Shown: positions 10,147 to 18,899, counted from the stretch's first letter. The stretch is DNA of 64,000 bases from Yoonia vestfoldensis (GCF_002158905.1 NZ_CP021431.1:1116001-1180000), one strand, 5' to 3'. The notes: a model not told the origin generated them from the letters alone. Program-made: numbers and translations.

Positions 10147-10716
10147 ATGCAACCGTCAGAGCCTCTGCTGCGCGGGAGCGGTGATAAACCGACAAGCCCG
10201 AGCCTGCTTGCAAATCCTCTGGATTTCATCAGTGAAGATCACCTGCGCGAACGTCAGATTTGCGCAGTGATCGACGGGCTGGCATCGGTGGACGCTTTTG
10301 ATCGCCAGGCAGCGACAACTGTCCTGCGCTTTCTGAACGAAGAATTGAACGTCCACCTGCGTGACGAGGCAGAGGACCTGTTCCCGCTTCTTGCCCGGCG
10401 CTGCACCGAGGAGGATGCGATCGAGGGTGCGATCGACCGGATCAGGGCTGATCAGGATGAGGCAAAGCGCCTGCTGCCGGACGTGCGTGTGATGCTGGCT
10501 GGTTGCCTCGACAGGGGGGGCGATCTGACCGCCAAGGAGCGCGCATTTTTGTCGCGCTTCGCGGGGCATGTGCGCCGCCACCTTGTTGCTGAAAACGCGA
10601 TCCTCTTGCCGATTGCCCGCGCCCGGCTGACCCGGTCCGACCTGCAGACCCTGTCGAAACAAATGCGAACGCGGCGCGGGCTGCCCGACCTTTTGGAGAC
10701 GACCGATGCTGACTGA
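10147..10716 (+). CDS. hemerythrin (HHE) domain protein
   Basis: Predicted di-iron four-helix bundle protein of 189 residues. Candidate ligands include the His in SEDHLRERQICAVIDGL, the His/Glu set in NVHLRDEAEDLFPLL and the HVRRHLVAENAILLP segment near the C terminus. The ATG at 10147 was chosen because it follows a GAAAGGA site and lies after the PPIase stop; the longer frame starting at 10045 overlaps that gene. In a nitrate operon such a protein could bind oxygen or NO, or support iron-sulfur repair (inference). Its end overlaps the next gene by 11 bp. Confidence 0.8.
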   Translation: MQPSEPLLRGSGDKPTSPSLLANPLDFISEDHLRERQICAVIDGLASVDAFDRQAATTVLRFLNEELNVHLRDEAEDLFPLLARRCTEEDAIEGAIDRIRADQDEAKRLLPDVRVMLAGCLDRGGDLTAKERAFLSRFAGHVRRHLVAENAILLPIARARLTRSDLQTLSKQMRTRRGLPDLLETTDAD

Positions 10717-11338
10717 TCTTCTGGCCCGCAACCTGGCTTGGTCGCAACAACGCCATGCCGAAGAACCTGACTATTTCACCCGCCTTGCCGCCCTTCAGGC
10801 GCCCGAGTTTTTCTGGATCGGCTGTTCGGACAGCCGGGTTCCGGCCAACGTGGTCGCGGGGCTCGATCCGGGCGAGGTCTTCGTCCATCGGAACGTCGCC
10901 AACATCATTCATTCCTCGGACATGAACCTGCTGTCGGCGCTCGAATTTGCCGTCGATGCGTTGCATGTGCGCGAGATCATCGTTTGCGGCCACTACGGCT
11001 GCGGTGGGGTCAAGGCCGCGACCGAGGATCTGCCCCATGGTCTGGCCGATCACTGGCTGGAACCGATCCGGCGCCTGGCCCGCGCCTACGCGGTCGATCT
11101 GGGGCGCGAACCCGACTTTGAGGCACAACGCGACCGGCTGGCCGAACTCAATGTGGTCGAGGGCGTGCGGCGCGTCTGCGAAACGCCGATCCTGCAACGC
11201 GCATGGGCGCGCGGTGCTGTCGTTCGCGTGCACGGCCTGATTTACGGGCTCAGGGACGGGCGTCTGCGAGATCTCGATTGCAGCATCGGGCCCGGGCATT
11301 TCCAGGCCGCCCAATCCACACAGGAGGCATCACAATGA
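10706..11338 (+). CDS. beta-class carbonic anhydrase
   Basis: Zinc enzyme interconverting CO2 and bicarbonate, 210 residues. All zinc ligands of the beta class are visible: Cys40 with the Asp42/Arg44 dyad (CSDSR), and His96 and Cys99 (HYGCGG). The ATG overlaps the end of the hemerythrin-like gene and the stop overlaps the moeA ATG, so it is embedded in the nar transcription unit. It could supply bicarbonate or buffer pH during anaerobic respiration (inference). Confidence 0.93.
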   Translation: MLTDLLARNLAWSQQRHAEEPDYFTRLAALQAPEFFWIGCSDSRVPANVVAGLDPGEVFVHRNVANIIHSSDMNLLSALEFAVDALHVREIIVCGHYGCGGVKAATEDLPHGLADHWLEPIRRLARAYAVDLGREPDFEAQRDRLAELNVVEGVRRVCETPILQRAWARGAVVRVHGLIYGLRDGRLRDLDCSIGPGHFQAAQSTQEASQ

Positions 11339-12612
11339 CCATCCATCAAGCCATCGCGTCACCCGGCTGCGGCTGTGACAGTCAGGACATGCTTCACCCG
11401 CTGATCAGCATCGATGAGGCGCTTGCCCGGATTGCGGCGCATACTGTACCGGTCGGCCGGACTGAAGCCCTGTCGCTCGACCACGTCTTTGGCCGCATTC
11501 TCGCTCAGCCGGTCCGGTCCCGGTCCATGGCGCCTGCTTTCGACAATGCGGCGATGGATGGCTATGCAATCGCGACATCGGCCCTGGCTGGCGCTGGACC
11601 CTGGGTATTGCCAGTCGTTGTGCGCGTGCCTGCCGGGCAGGCGGTGACGACGCCGGTTGCTGGAGCAGTGGCGGCCCGGATTTTTACGGGCGCACCAATC
11701 CCGGAAGGCGCTGACGCGGTCGTCATGCAGGAGGACGTCCTGCGTGACGGGGACGTCATTCATCTGTCGCGCCGACCTGAACCGGGTAAGAACATCCGCC
11801 GCGCGGGCAGTGACATGGCCAAGGGGACGACCGTACTGGACAAGGGCCGCAGGCTCGGCCCGAGGGAGATCGCCGCCTGCGCCGCCGCCGGTGCAGGCAT
11901 CTTACGGGTCAGGCGCAGGCTGCGCGTGGCGCTTCTGGTTACCGGCGACGAGGTCCGCCGCGCCGGGGGCGCACGCGAAGCCGCTCAGATCTGGGACGTG
12001 AACACACCGATGCTGACGGCAAGCCTCGCAACTGCTGATGTCGACATCGTCGCCTCGGCCCAGGGTGCCGACAACCTTGCCGGCCTTGTCCGTCAATTGG
12101 GCGAGATGGCGGCGCAGGCCGACCTTGTCATCACCACGGGCGGTATCTCGGTCGGCGAGGAAGATCATGTGAAACCCGCCTTCATGGCTCTCGGGGGCGA
12201 GATCCTCTTCAGCGGCGTCGCGATCAAACCGGGCAAGCCGGTGTCAGTCGGGCGCATTGGCAAGGCGCACTGGCTCGGATTGCCCGGCAACCCGGTATCG
12301 GCATTCGTCACAGGGCAGGTCTTCGGACTGGCGCTGATCCGTGCCCTGAGCGGCGAGGGACCCATCCCGACCCGGCGCCATGTCGTGACCGCAAGCCCAA
12401 TCCGCCGCAAGCCCGGGCGCTGCGAACTGCGACCCGCCAGGCTGGCCGGTTTCGATGCCCAAGGTCGCGAGATCGTCCGTTTCGAGGATGCCACCCATTC
12501 GGCCCGTGTCGGGCTGCTTTCCGGTGCCGACGGGCTGATGTTTCTGCCCGCCGATGCCGATTGCCTGCCAGCCGGTGCGCTGGTCGTATTCCAACCTTTC
12601 TGTCAATCCTGA
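11335..12612 (+). CDS. moeA: molybdopterin molybdenumtransferase MoeA
   Basis: Inserts molybdate into adenylated molybdopterin, making active cofactor for NarG. The protein is 425 residues from the ATG at 11335, which overlaps the carbonic anhydrase stop (ATGA); a longer upstream frame lies inside that gene and is rejected. Family motifs are present: PAFDNAAMDGYA near the N terminus, the TGGISVGEEDHV stretch of the MogA-like domain, and LPGNPVSAFV. A cysteine-rich start (SPGCGCDSQD) is unusual. Its place at the end of the nar operon gives the cluster its own cofactor step. Confidence 0.94.
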   Translation: MTIHQAIASPGCGCDSQDMLHPLISIDEALARIAAHTVPVGRTEALSLDHVFGRILAQPVRSRSMAPAFDNAAMDGYAIATSALAGAGPWVLPVVVRVPAGQAVTTPVAGAVAARIFTGAPIPEGADAVVMQEDVLRDGDVIHLSRRPEPGKNIRRAGSDMAKGTTVLDKGRRLGPREIAACAAAGAGILRVRRRLRVALLVTGDEVRRAGGAREAAQIWDVNTPMLTASLATADVDIVASAQGADNLAGLVRQLGEMAAQADLVITTGGISVGEEDHVKPAFMALGGEILFSGVAIKPGKPVSVGRIGKAHWLGLPGNPVSAFVTGQVFGLALIRALSGEGPIPTRRHVVTASPIRRKPGRCELRPARLAGFDAQGREIVRFEDATHSARVGLLSGADGLMFLPADADCLPAGALVVFQPFCQS

Positions 12613-12623
12613 GGAGTCCAGAT

Positions 12624-13145
12624 ATGAAACTTGCCTACACGATGGCGCCGGGGCGCGGCGATACCGACCTGGTTCTTGAACGGCTGGCAACCGACCTCGC
12701 GGCGCGCGGACTCAGATGTTGCGGCACTGTCCAGATCAACAGCGAGCGCTGTGATGCCGGCCCCTGCGACATGGATGTGCGGGTGCTGCCCGATGGTGCC
12801 GTTCTGCGCATCAGTCAAGATCTTGGTCCGCAGGCGCGGGGGTGCCGCCTCGACCCGGCCACGTTGGAAACGGCGGTCGCAATGGTTGAGACTACCCTGT
12901 CCTCCGGCGCGGATATCTTGATCGTCAACAAGTTCGGCAAACACGAGGCCGAGGGGCGCGGGTTCCGTAACGTGATCGCCGAGGCGATCGCGATGGATAT
13001 CCCCGTTCTTGTCGGCTTGAATGAACTCAACCGACCGGCTTTCGAGACATTCTCGGAAGGGCTGGCAGTTCAGCTGCCGTCTGATCCCGAAGCACTGATG
13101 GCCTGGGTAGATGAGGTGACGGTCGCGGCGGACGAACTGGTCTGA
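12624..13145 (+). CDS. DUF2478 family protein
   Basis: Protein of 173 residues matching the DUF2478 family, predicted nucleotide-binding proteins often found next to molybdate transport or molybdoenzyme genes. A glycine-rich start (APGRGDTDLVLERLA), cysteines in LRCCGTVQ and RCDAGPCDMDV, and a core ILIVNKFGKHEAEGRGFRN are visible. The ATG at 12624 follows GAGGAG and lies 11 bp after moeA. It is probably the last gene of the nar operon. The biochemical role is unknown; a molybdenum-related role is inferred from context. Confidence 0.8.
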   Translation: MKLAYTMAPGRGDTDLVLERLATDLAARGLRCCGTVQINSERCDAGPCDMDVRVLPDGAVLRISQDLGPQARGCRLDPATLETAVAMVETTLSSGADILIVNKFGKHEAEGRGFRNVIAEAIAMDIPVLVGLNELNRPAFETFSEGLAVQLPSDPEALMAWVDEVTVAADELV

Positions 13146-13372
13146 TTTTGGCTGATTGCCGGGATCTGCTATTCGTCTTTCGGAGTTGAACACTTGCTGG
13201 TCACAGCAACATAGCATGAGCTGCCCGGATTCCGAAATTGGCCCAGTGCATGCCATGCTATCAGGCACGAAGATATGCGACCACATCCACGCGAGCGGCT
13301 GGCTCTTGAGATCGGGATTACTGGAGGATCGGACCGACTCGCAAGCAACTTGAGGAAGGTAGGGCGAACCGA

Positions 13373-13392
13373 TGTGCGATCCGTGTGCAATG
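13373..13392. repeat. left copy of imperfect 20-bp direct repeat
   Basis: This 20-bp stretch matches 17 of 20 bases of 25936-25955, including a perfect GTGTGCAATG. It lies in the 281-bp gap between the DUF2478 gene and DUF2274, in which I see no convincing gene; short frames there match no family I know. The partner copy sits 5 bp upstream of the chosen integrase start. It could be an integrase arm site or an element-end remnant, or chance. Confidence 0.4.
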
Positions 13393-13426
13393 CGATCTGC
13401 CAAGAGACTTGCGATTTCACAGAGAC

Positions 13427-13699
13427 TTAGCCGTGATCGGTATCCAGAGGCTTCGATGGGTCTGCTTTCTTGCGGTTCGCCTTCGATCCCGTTTTGCGCG
13501 CTGCAGCGAACCCGCGGTCCGTGGCCATGAAGCGGGCAAGCATTGGGGCGACGAGGCGGGCGGGCTCAAGGTCCTGTCCGGTCTGTTGGCCGAGGACCGC
13601 CGCGTAGTCGCAAAGGTCGCGGTGCACATCGGCGGGAAGTTCCACGGTCAGCTTGACCGGCTTGTCGTCATGGATCGGGCCAAGCTTCAGCTTCGTCAT
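13427..13699 (-). CDS. DUF2274 domain protein of conjugation cluster
   Basis: Small protein of 90 residues with the DUF2274 pattern (KLKLGPIHDDKPVKLTVELP, then LVAPMLARFMATDRGFAAAR) and a lysine-rich tail. In alphaproteobacterial conjugative elements this family regularly follows trbI; here its ATG overlaps the trbI stop by 4 bp. The function is unknown. Its presence shows that the downstream end of the trb operon is intact. Confidence 0.85.
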   Translation of the reverse strand: MTKLKLGPIHDDKPVKLTVELPADVHRDLCDYAAVLGQQTGQDLEPARLVAPMLARFMATDRGFAAARKTGSKANRKKADPSKPLDTDHG

Positions 13700-14895
13700 C
13701 TCACTTCTCCCAAGGGCTCAAGGATCAGGTCGCGGGTGACCATGACGCGGACGGGGAAGCCCGGTCGGATGGTCAGTGTCGGCGGGACGGCGAGCTGTTG
13801 CCGGACGATCTCGTCCCCGGTCCGTCCGATCGTGTCCTGCGCGGCCTCGCGGATGGCGCGGGCGACGTCATCCTCGCTGTCGGCCCCGCTTTCCAGGCCG
13901 AGGTTCAGGATCGTGGCGAGGCCAGCGGCGAGGAAGACGCGACCCCAATGGTAGTTGACCCGGTCCTGCAGGCCGGACGCGCCTGTTCCGTCAGTGCCGG
14001 GCGCGCGTTCCAGCACAATGGAGCGACCATCCGGAAGGATGAGGCGGGTCCAGACGAGGAGCAGGCGGCTTTGCCCGGATGCGATGCGGCTGTCATATTC
14101 TCCCAGAAGCCGCGCGCCTTGCGGGATCAGCAGGTATCGTCCTGAGGGGCTGTCATAGACATTCGAAGTCACCTGGGCCGAGATCTGGCCAGGTAGGTCG
14201 GAGCGCAGGCCGGTGACCAGGGCGGCCGGGATCACGGTTCCGGCCTGCAGGATGTAGGGGCTGAGTGGCGGCACCATGCGCTGCGCACTGACGGTGTCCG
14301 TGTCTCCGGGACGGGTGAGGAAGGCCTCCCGGTTTGAGACCGGATCGTTTGCCGTAGGGCTGCCCAATGTGGAGGGGAAGAGCGCGCCGGTCGCGGGGGA
14401 GGTCGGTGTGGCCTGTCTTCCGCTGCGCGGCACGGTTTGCGCCTCGGCAAAAAGGGCGCTCAGCCGGGCGGCGTCGAGTTCCTGAAGGCGGCGTTGTTCC
14501 TCCGGATCGACTGTGGGGGCCAATGGACCGGAAAGGGGCGGTGCCGGTACCGGCTGGCCGCGATCTTGCGCCCCAAGGATGGCGCGGCCCAGCTCACCGG
14601 GCAAGGGCGGACCGAGACGCGGGACATCGGCGTAATCCCGAGGCAGTGCGGACAGCCCTTCAGCCGCCTGAATGCGTTCGGTGGAAAAGAGCTCGGTCTG
14701 GTTGACCTCCTGCCGGTTGTTCTGCAGGGCCACGATCAGGATCGCGCCAAGGCCAAGTCCGCCGATTGCGGTGGCAAGGGCAATGGCCCGGCGGGACAGG
14801 CGCATGACGCGGGGCGGATCGGGCCTGAGGCGAAGCTCCTGAGCGATGTCTTCCTCGGTCCGTGGCGGCGGTTGCATATCAGGGGCTTGTGTCAT
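13696..14895 (-). CDS. trbI: conjugal transfer protein TrbI (VirB10-like)
   Basis: Core-complex protein of the Trb mating-pair system that bridges inner and outer membrane. It has 399 residues. One membrane segment is near residue 35 (AIALATAIGGLGLGAILIVAL), followed by a proline-rich periplasmic region and the conserved C-terminal TrbI/VirB10 domain (TVIPAALVTGLRSDLPGQ, VYDSPSGRYLLIPQGARLLG, DGRSIVLERAPGTDGTGASG). It overlaps trbG upstream and DUF2274 downstream by 4 bp each. It looks intact, but the transfer system as a whole is not. Confidence 0.93.
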   Translation of the reverse strand: MTQAPDMQPPPRTEEDIAQELRLRPDPPRVMRLSRRAIALATAIGGLGLGAILIVALQNNRQEVNQTELFSTERIQAAEGLSALPRDYADVPRLGPPLPGELGRAILGAQDRGQPVPAPPLSGPLAPTVDPEEQRRLQELDAARLSALFAEAQTVPRSGRQATPTSPATGALFPSTLGSPTANDPVSNREAFLTRPGDTDTVSAQRMVPPLSPYILQAGTVIPAALVTGLRSDLPGQISAQVTSNVYDSPSGRYLLIPQGARLLGEYDSRIASGQSRLLLVWTRLILPDGRSIVLERAPGTDGTGASGLQDRVNYHWGRVFLAAGLATILNLGLESGADSEDDVARAIREAAQDTIGRTGDEIVRQQLAVPPTLTIRPGFPVRVMVTRDLILEPLGEVR

Positions 14896-15872
14896 TGCGC
14901 CGCCTCCGGCTGGGGCGTGCGTGGCGGGCGCTGGTCGCCATCTGTCCGCACGATCCGCACGACCTGCTGTCGTCTTTCGCCGAGACGCAGTTCTGCGGCC
15001 CCGAACAGGCGGTCCACGATCAGCACGTTGCCGAGAACGCGGGTGTTGACGATCTGGCTGCGCCCATCCGCGCCGATCACGAAGAGCGGGGGCATTTCAC
15101 CCTGGGCGATGCCGGGCGGGAACACGACATAGACACGGCGCCCGTCGTCGAAGACCGAGACCGGCCGCCAGGGCGGGGCGTCGCCCTGCAAGCCGTAACG
15201 GTAGTGCCGCTCGGCCTCGGGCGGGATCGCTGGACGGCGAATTGTCGGGGTGCGGGGCGTGGCTCGCACCTCCGGATAGGCCCATGCGACGCTGGGCATC
15301 CAGGCCTCTTCATTTGCACGCAACTCGATGTGATAGGTGCGCCGGTCCGTGTTCACGACGAGATTGCTGGTGATGTCGGGGCGGGTGGGTTTCACGAGGA
15401 TATGGACGCGCTCGGTGCGGCCTGCGCCGCTGGTGGTGTCGCCGATGATCCAGCGCGCGGTGTCGCCGGCCGCGATCGGGCCGGGTCCGGTCAGGCGTTC
15501 ACCGGGTTCGAGCGCGATATTGGTGATCTGCCCGGGTGCTGCATAGATCTGGTAGAGCGCGCCTTCGCTCCATGGGAAAACCTGCATGGCGTTGTAATAG
15601 CCCTGCTGGCGGGGCTCGACCCGGGCTGCGGCATTGGCGGCGATGATGCGCGCCTCGGGCGTGTCCGCTACCGGATTGCCGCCGCGGGAAGGCGTCCAGG
15701 CTGGCGGCGTGTGAACCGGGCGGGGCGGTCCTTCGGCCGGGGGTGGTGCCGGCGGCGGAGCAAGGGCCGGGACCTGGTCGTCATAGGCGATTTCGGGCGG
15801 GCGCTGCCCCGTGCAGGCGGTCAGCGCCGTGGCTGCGAGAAGAAGAACGGGGATGGGGCGATGTCGTCTCAT
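14892..15872 (-). CDS. trbG: conjugal transfer protein TrbG (VirB9-like)
   Basis: Periplasmic/outer-membrane core component, 326 residues. The start at 15872 gives a lipoprotein-type signal (MRRHRPIPVLLLAATALTAC) with a lipobox cysteine; the longer frame upstream lies over trbF in another frame and is rejected. A proline-rich stretch follows, then the VirB9/CagX-type beta domain (YQIYAAPGQITNIALEPGE, TTSGAGRTERVHILVKPTRP, YHIELRA) and a C-terminal portion ending in a proline-rich tail. Overlaps trbF and trbI by 4 bp. Confidence 0.93.
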   Translation of the reverse strand: MRRHRPIPVLLLAATALTACTGQRPPEIAYDDQVPALAPPPAPPPAEGPPRPVHTPPAWTPSRGGNPVADTPEARIIAANAAARVEPRQQGYYNAMQVFPWSEGALYQIYAAPGQITNIALEPGERLTGPGPIAAGDTARWIIGDTTSGAGRTERVHILVKPTRPDITSNLVVNTDRRTYHIELRANEEAWMPSVAWAYPEVRATPRTPTIRRPAIPPEAERHYRYGLQGDAPPWRPVSVFDDGRRVYVVFPPGIAQGEMPPLFVIGADGRSQIVNTRVLGNVLIVDRLFGAAELRLGERRQQVVRIVRTDGDQRPPRTPQPEAAQ

Positions 15873-16552
15873 TGGGCATTCTCCCTCGACCAGTTGATGG
15901 CATGGACATAGACGCCGAGCGGGTTTGCCCGCAGGCGCTCTGCATCGCGCTGGGGCTGGATCACGACGGTCAGGATGGCGGTCCAGCGTTCGGTGGTGGC
16001 GAGCTGACCGTTTTCGTAGCGCCGCTCGATCCAGGCGACGCGGAAGCTCGACTCTGATGCACGGATGACACTCGAGACCTCGATGGAAATCTGCGTGTCG
16101 CCGACCTGCGCGAAGGGATCGTTCACCCGGGCATGGTCGTTTAGCGCGACAGCGCCGCGATCCGTGGCGAAATCGTAGGCGCGCAGCCAGTTCTGGCGCA
16201 GCACGATCGGGTCGGCCGGGACCTGCCGGACATGCTCGACGAAGCGGGCAAGATGCCAGGCGATCTGCGGATCGGTCGGACGATACTCGGCGAGCGCCGG
16301 GGCGACGGCCTGTGCCGCACCGAGGTTGTCGACCTCGACCACGTAGGGGACGACGCTGCTGCGTGTCGATTGCCAGGCGAGCGCCGCGCTGAGCCCGGCG
16401 GACAGGGCGAGGCAACCGAGTGCCATAATGCGCCAGTTGCGGGCCTGAACGCGGGCCGAGCCGATGCGCTCGTCCCAGACCTGGGCAGCCTTCTGGTAGG
16501 GGGTGACAGGCTCGGGCGTGGTGCCGTAGCGGACACTGGGGCGTCGGAACAT
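15869..16552 (-). CDS. trbF: conjugal transfer protein TrbF (VirB8-like)
   Basis: Inner-membrane assembly protein of the type IV secretion channel, 227 residues. It has an N-terminal cytoplasmic part (YQKAAQVWDERIGSARVQARN), one membrane helix near residue 45 (IMALGCLALSAGLSAALAW), and a periplasmic VirB8 domain with the family segments PYVVEVDNLG and IERRYENGQLATTERWTAILT. The start overlaps the trbL stop by one base. Confidence 0.93.
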   Translation of the reverse strand: MFRRPSVRYGTTPEPVTPYQKAAQVWDERIGSARVQARNWRIMALGCLALSAGLSAALAWQSTRSSVVPYVVEVDNLGAAQAVAPALAEYRPTDPQIAWHLARFVEHVRQVPADPIVLRQNWLRAYDFATDRGAVALNDHARVNDPFAQVGDTQISIEVSSVIRASESSFRVAWIERRYENGQLATTERWTAILTVVIQPQRDAERLRANPLGVYVHAINWSRENAQ

Positions 16553-17838
16553 CAGGAGGACCTTTCGGAGAGGCTGACGACCGTGCCGCCGCCGCCATGG
16601 TCTCCGGAGCGGATGACATGAGTGGCGGTGGAAAGGCCGTGTTGAAGGGATTGCTGGCGCTTCATCCGGCGCGCCCAGTCCGGTGGGCCGTCATTGGCCG
16701 GGGCGGGCAGGGCGCCACCTGCCATCCGTCCCCCGGTTGCGGCATAGGCTGCGCGGGCACCGGACTGCGCGCCTTCCGAGATCGCGCGTCGGAGCGGGCT
16801 GAACGCGGCGACGGCACCGGTCTTGCCGATAGCGGCCACGCCACCGACGGTTTTTCCGAGGCTTGTGCTGCGGGACGCGGCACCAAGTTGGTAAGCGGTC
16901 GCGGTTCCGCTGCCAACCGCACTGGCACCACGCAAAGCCGCGCCACCGGTGCCAAGTGCCATCCGGGTCCCGGCCACACCGGCGACCGCGGCCCCGCCCA
17001 CGGCGATACCGGTGCCGACCGCGGCGCCTGCGCCAAGTTGTGGCCCGCCCGAGACGATGCCATTGGCGATGCCGGGGCCGAAGATACCGAGGGCGAGAAG
17101 CGCCAGCGCGCCGAGGACCACGGACATCGCGTCGTTGATTGTGGGTTCACCCGCAAACCCGGCGGTGAACTCGCTGAAGATGGTCGACCCGATGCCGACG
17201 ATCACGGCCAGGACCAGAACCTTGACGCCGGAGGAAATGACGAGGCCCAGCACGCGTTCGGCCATGAACGCGGTCTTGTTGAAGAGGCCGAAGGGCACGA
17301 GGATGAAACCCGCCAGCGTGGCCAGCTTGAATTCGATCAGGGTGACGAAAAGCTGGATCGCGAGGATGAAGAACGACAGCAGAACCACAAGCCATGCAAA
17401 GAACAGGATCCCGATCTGGATGAAGTTCTCGAAGACGGCGACGAACCCGGAGAGCTCGGCGATGGAGGCGAGGATCGGCTGCCCGGCCTCAAGTCCGATC
17501 TGCGCGATGCGCCCGGGCTGCAGCAATTCGCTGGCGGAAATGGTGCCGCCGGTAGCGACCAGGCCAAGGCCCGCGAAACTGTCGAAGACGATCCGGGCCA
17601 GCGTGTTCCAGTTGCCGATGATATAGGCGAAGACCCCGACGAAGAGGGTCTTTTTCACCAGCCGTGCAATGATGTCGTCATCCGTACCCCAGGCCCAGAA
17701 GAGGGCCGCCAGCGTGATGTCGATGACGATCAGCGTGGTGGCGAGGAAGGCGACGTCGCCACCCAGAAGGCCGAAACCGGAATCGATGTAGGAGGCGAAG
17801 ACCTCGAGAAACCGGTCGATGACACTGACGCCGCCCAT
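16552..17838 (-). CDS. trbL: conjugal transfer protein TrbL (VirB6-like)
   Basis: Polytopic inner-membrane protein of the mating-pair apparatus, 428 residues. Residues 1 to about 270 contain several hydrophobic helices (AFLATTLIVIDITLAALFWAW, FAWLVVLLSFFILAIQLFV, VLGALALLALGIFGPG). The remainder is a Gly/Ala-rich low-complexity tail ending in basic residues, typical of alphaproteobacterial TrbL. The order trbJ-trbK-trbL-trbF-trbG-trbI is the standard one. Confidence 0.92.
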   Translation of the reverse strand: MGGVSVIDRFLEVFASYIDSGFGLLGGDVAFLATTLIVIDITLAALFWAWGTDDDIIARLVKKTLFVGVFAYIIGNWNTLARIVFDSFAGLGLVATGGTISASELLQPGRIAQIGLEAGQPILASIAELSGFVAVFENFIQIGILFFAWLVVLLSFFILAIQLFVTLIEFKLATLAGFILVPFGLFNKTAFMAERVLGLVISSGVKVLVLAVIVGIGSTIFSEFTAGFAGEPTINDAMSVVLGALALLALGIFGPGIANGIVSGGPQLGAGAAVGTGIAVGGAAVAGVAGTRMALGTGGAALRGASAVGSGTATAYQLGAASRSTSLGKTVGGVAAIGKTGAVAAFSPLRRAISEGAQSGARAAYAATGGRMAGGALPAPANDGPPDWARRMKRQQSLQHGLSTATHVIRSGDHGGGGTVVSLSERSS

Positions 17839-17842
17839 TGCC

Positions 17843-18112
17843 TTACTCCGTCCCGGCCGGCTCTGGAGCCAGATCGAAGAAGCGCTGCCGGGCCGCCTCC
17901 CAGGCGGCGCGGCATTCGGTGTCGGTGGCGTAGTCTTCGGGCGTCAGGTCACGGCAATGCGCGAGGGGGCTGCGCAAGGCGTCATCCCTGACCACATGCC
18001 CGGTGTCGGTGGGCAGGACCGTGCGGGTCAGTTCGACCACGGCGGCGAGGGCGGCTAGGCCGCCGATACTGAAGGCGATCAGGCGCAAGGTTTGTGGGGT
18101 GTCGAGGGCCAT
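17843..18112 (-). CDS. putative entry exclusion protein TrbK-alt
   Basis: Protein of 89 residues with one N-terminal membrane segment (RLIAFSIGGLAALAAVVEL) and a short exported domain with two cysteines (HCRDLTPEDYATDTECRAAWEAARQ, shown here in part: CRAAWEAARQRFF). This matches the TrbK-alt family found between trbJ and trbL and proposed to block entry of related elements. It ends 4 bp before trbL and begins 4 bp after the trbJ stop. Confidence 0.82.
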   Translation of the reverse strand: MALDTPQTLRLIAFSIGGLAALAAVVELTRTVLPTDTGHVVRDDALRSPLAHCRDLTPEDYATDTECRAAWEAARQRFFDLAPEPAGTE

Positions 18113-18116
18113 GCGC

Positions 18117-18899
18117 TCAATCCCCGAAGAAACGGACGGTGCCGGGGGAGTAGCCGCCGCCGTAATCGAGGAACCGCGCGAGGTTCTCGCGGCCCTGCGC
18201 CTCGGCGGAGGCGATGCGGGCGGCTTCCAGCGCTTCGGCGCGGTTCTGCGCGGCGATGGCGGCGGTCAGATCGGCGATCTGTGTAGATTGCAATGCGAGC
18301 AGCTGGTTGCCAGCCTGCGCGACCTGCAAGGCCCCAACGGCTCCTTGGCTCTCGCGGATGAGCGCGTCCATCTGAGTTCGCGCGCCGTCGATATTGCCGA
18401 CGACCCCGGCCTGCACGCGCAAGCTGTCCTCGAAGCCCGCGACCGAGGTCTCCCACCGCTCACGCGCTCCTGCGATCATCGCGTCGAAATCGCCCTGCGC
18501 TGCGGCAGCGCCGTAGTCCTGCGCGAAGGCCTGTTCGATGGTGGCTACGTCGAAGGCGAGGCTCTGGGCATCGGCCAGGAGTCGCTGGGTTTCGCCGATG
18601 GCGTCCTGCAGTTGCGCCAGCGACGAATGCGGCAGGTTCGCGAGGTTCAGCGCATCGTTCATCAGCATCTGCGCCTGGTTCTGGATTTGCGCGATCTGGT
18701 TGTTGATCTGCTCCAGCGCGCGAGCGGCTGAGAGGATGTTTTCGGCATGGTTGCGCGGGTCGTAGACGATCCGCCCGCCGCCCCCGAAGAAGAAGGCCTG
18801 GGCGGGTGTCGTCAGGACCGGTGTCAGGACGAGGGCGCTGGCCATCAATGCGGCGGCGAGTTTGCAGGACAGGGCAGGGCGCTCAGGATTGCGGGTCAT
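18117..18899 (-). CDS. trbJ: conjugal transfer protein TrbJ (VirB5-like)
   Basis: Periplasmic pilus-associated component, 260 residues. The start at 18899 gives a signal peptide (CKLAAALMASALVLTPVLTTPAQA) followed by FFFGGGGRIVYDPRNHAENI, the usual mature start of TrbJ. The rest is helical with glutamine-rich coiled-coil character (ARALEQINNQIAQIQNQAQM). The longer upstream frame runs antiparallel inside the trbE end in another frame and is rejected. Its start overlaps the trbE stop by 17 bp. Confidence 0.9.
   Translation of the reverse strand: MTRNPERPALSCKLAAALMASALVLTPVLTTPAQAFFFGGGGRIVYDPRNHAENILSAARALEQINNQIAQIQNQAQMLMNDALNLANLPHSSLAQLQDAIGETQRLLADAQSLAFDVATIEQAFAQDYGAAAAQGDFDAMIAGARERWETSVAGFEDSLRVQAGVVGNIDGARTQMDALIRESQGAVGALQVAQAGNQLLALQSTQIADLTAAIAAQNRAEALEAARIASAEAQGRENLARFLDYGGGYSPGTVRFFGD

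Noticed and set aside
13254..13260. CATGCTA near the left of the mobile module, shared with 26060-26066 at the dusA start
   Set aside because: Only 7 bp identical with no flanking similarity; too short to call an attachment repeat.
13326..13338. GGACCGAC in the gap before DUF2274, shared with the dusA target codons
   Set aside because: An 8-bp match is expected by chance when comparing sequences of this length.
13156..13420. Short open frames in the gap between the DUF2478 gene and DUF2274
   Set aside because: No recognisable family, no clear ribosome site, and overlapping frames on both strands; treated as non-coding.
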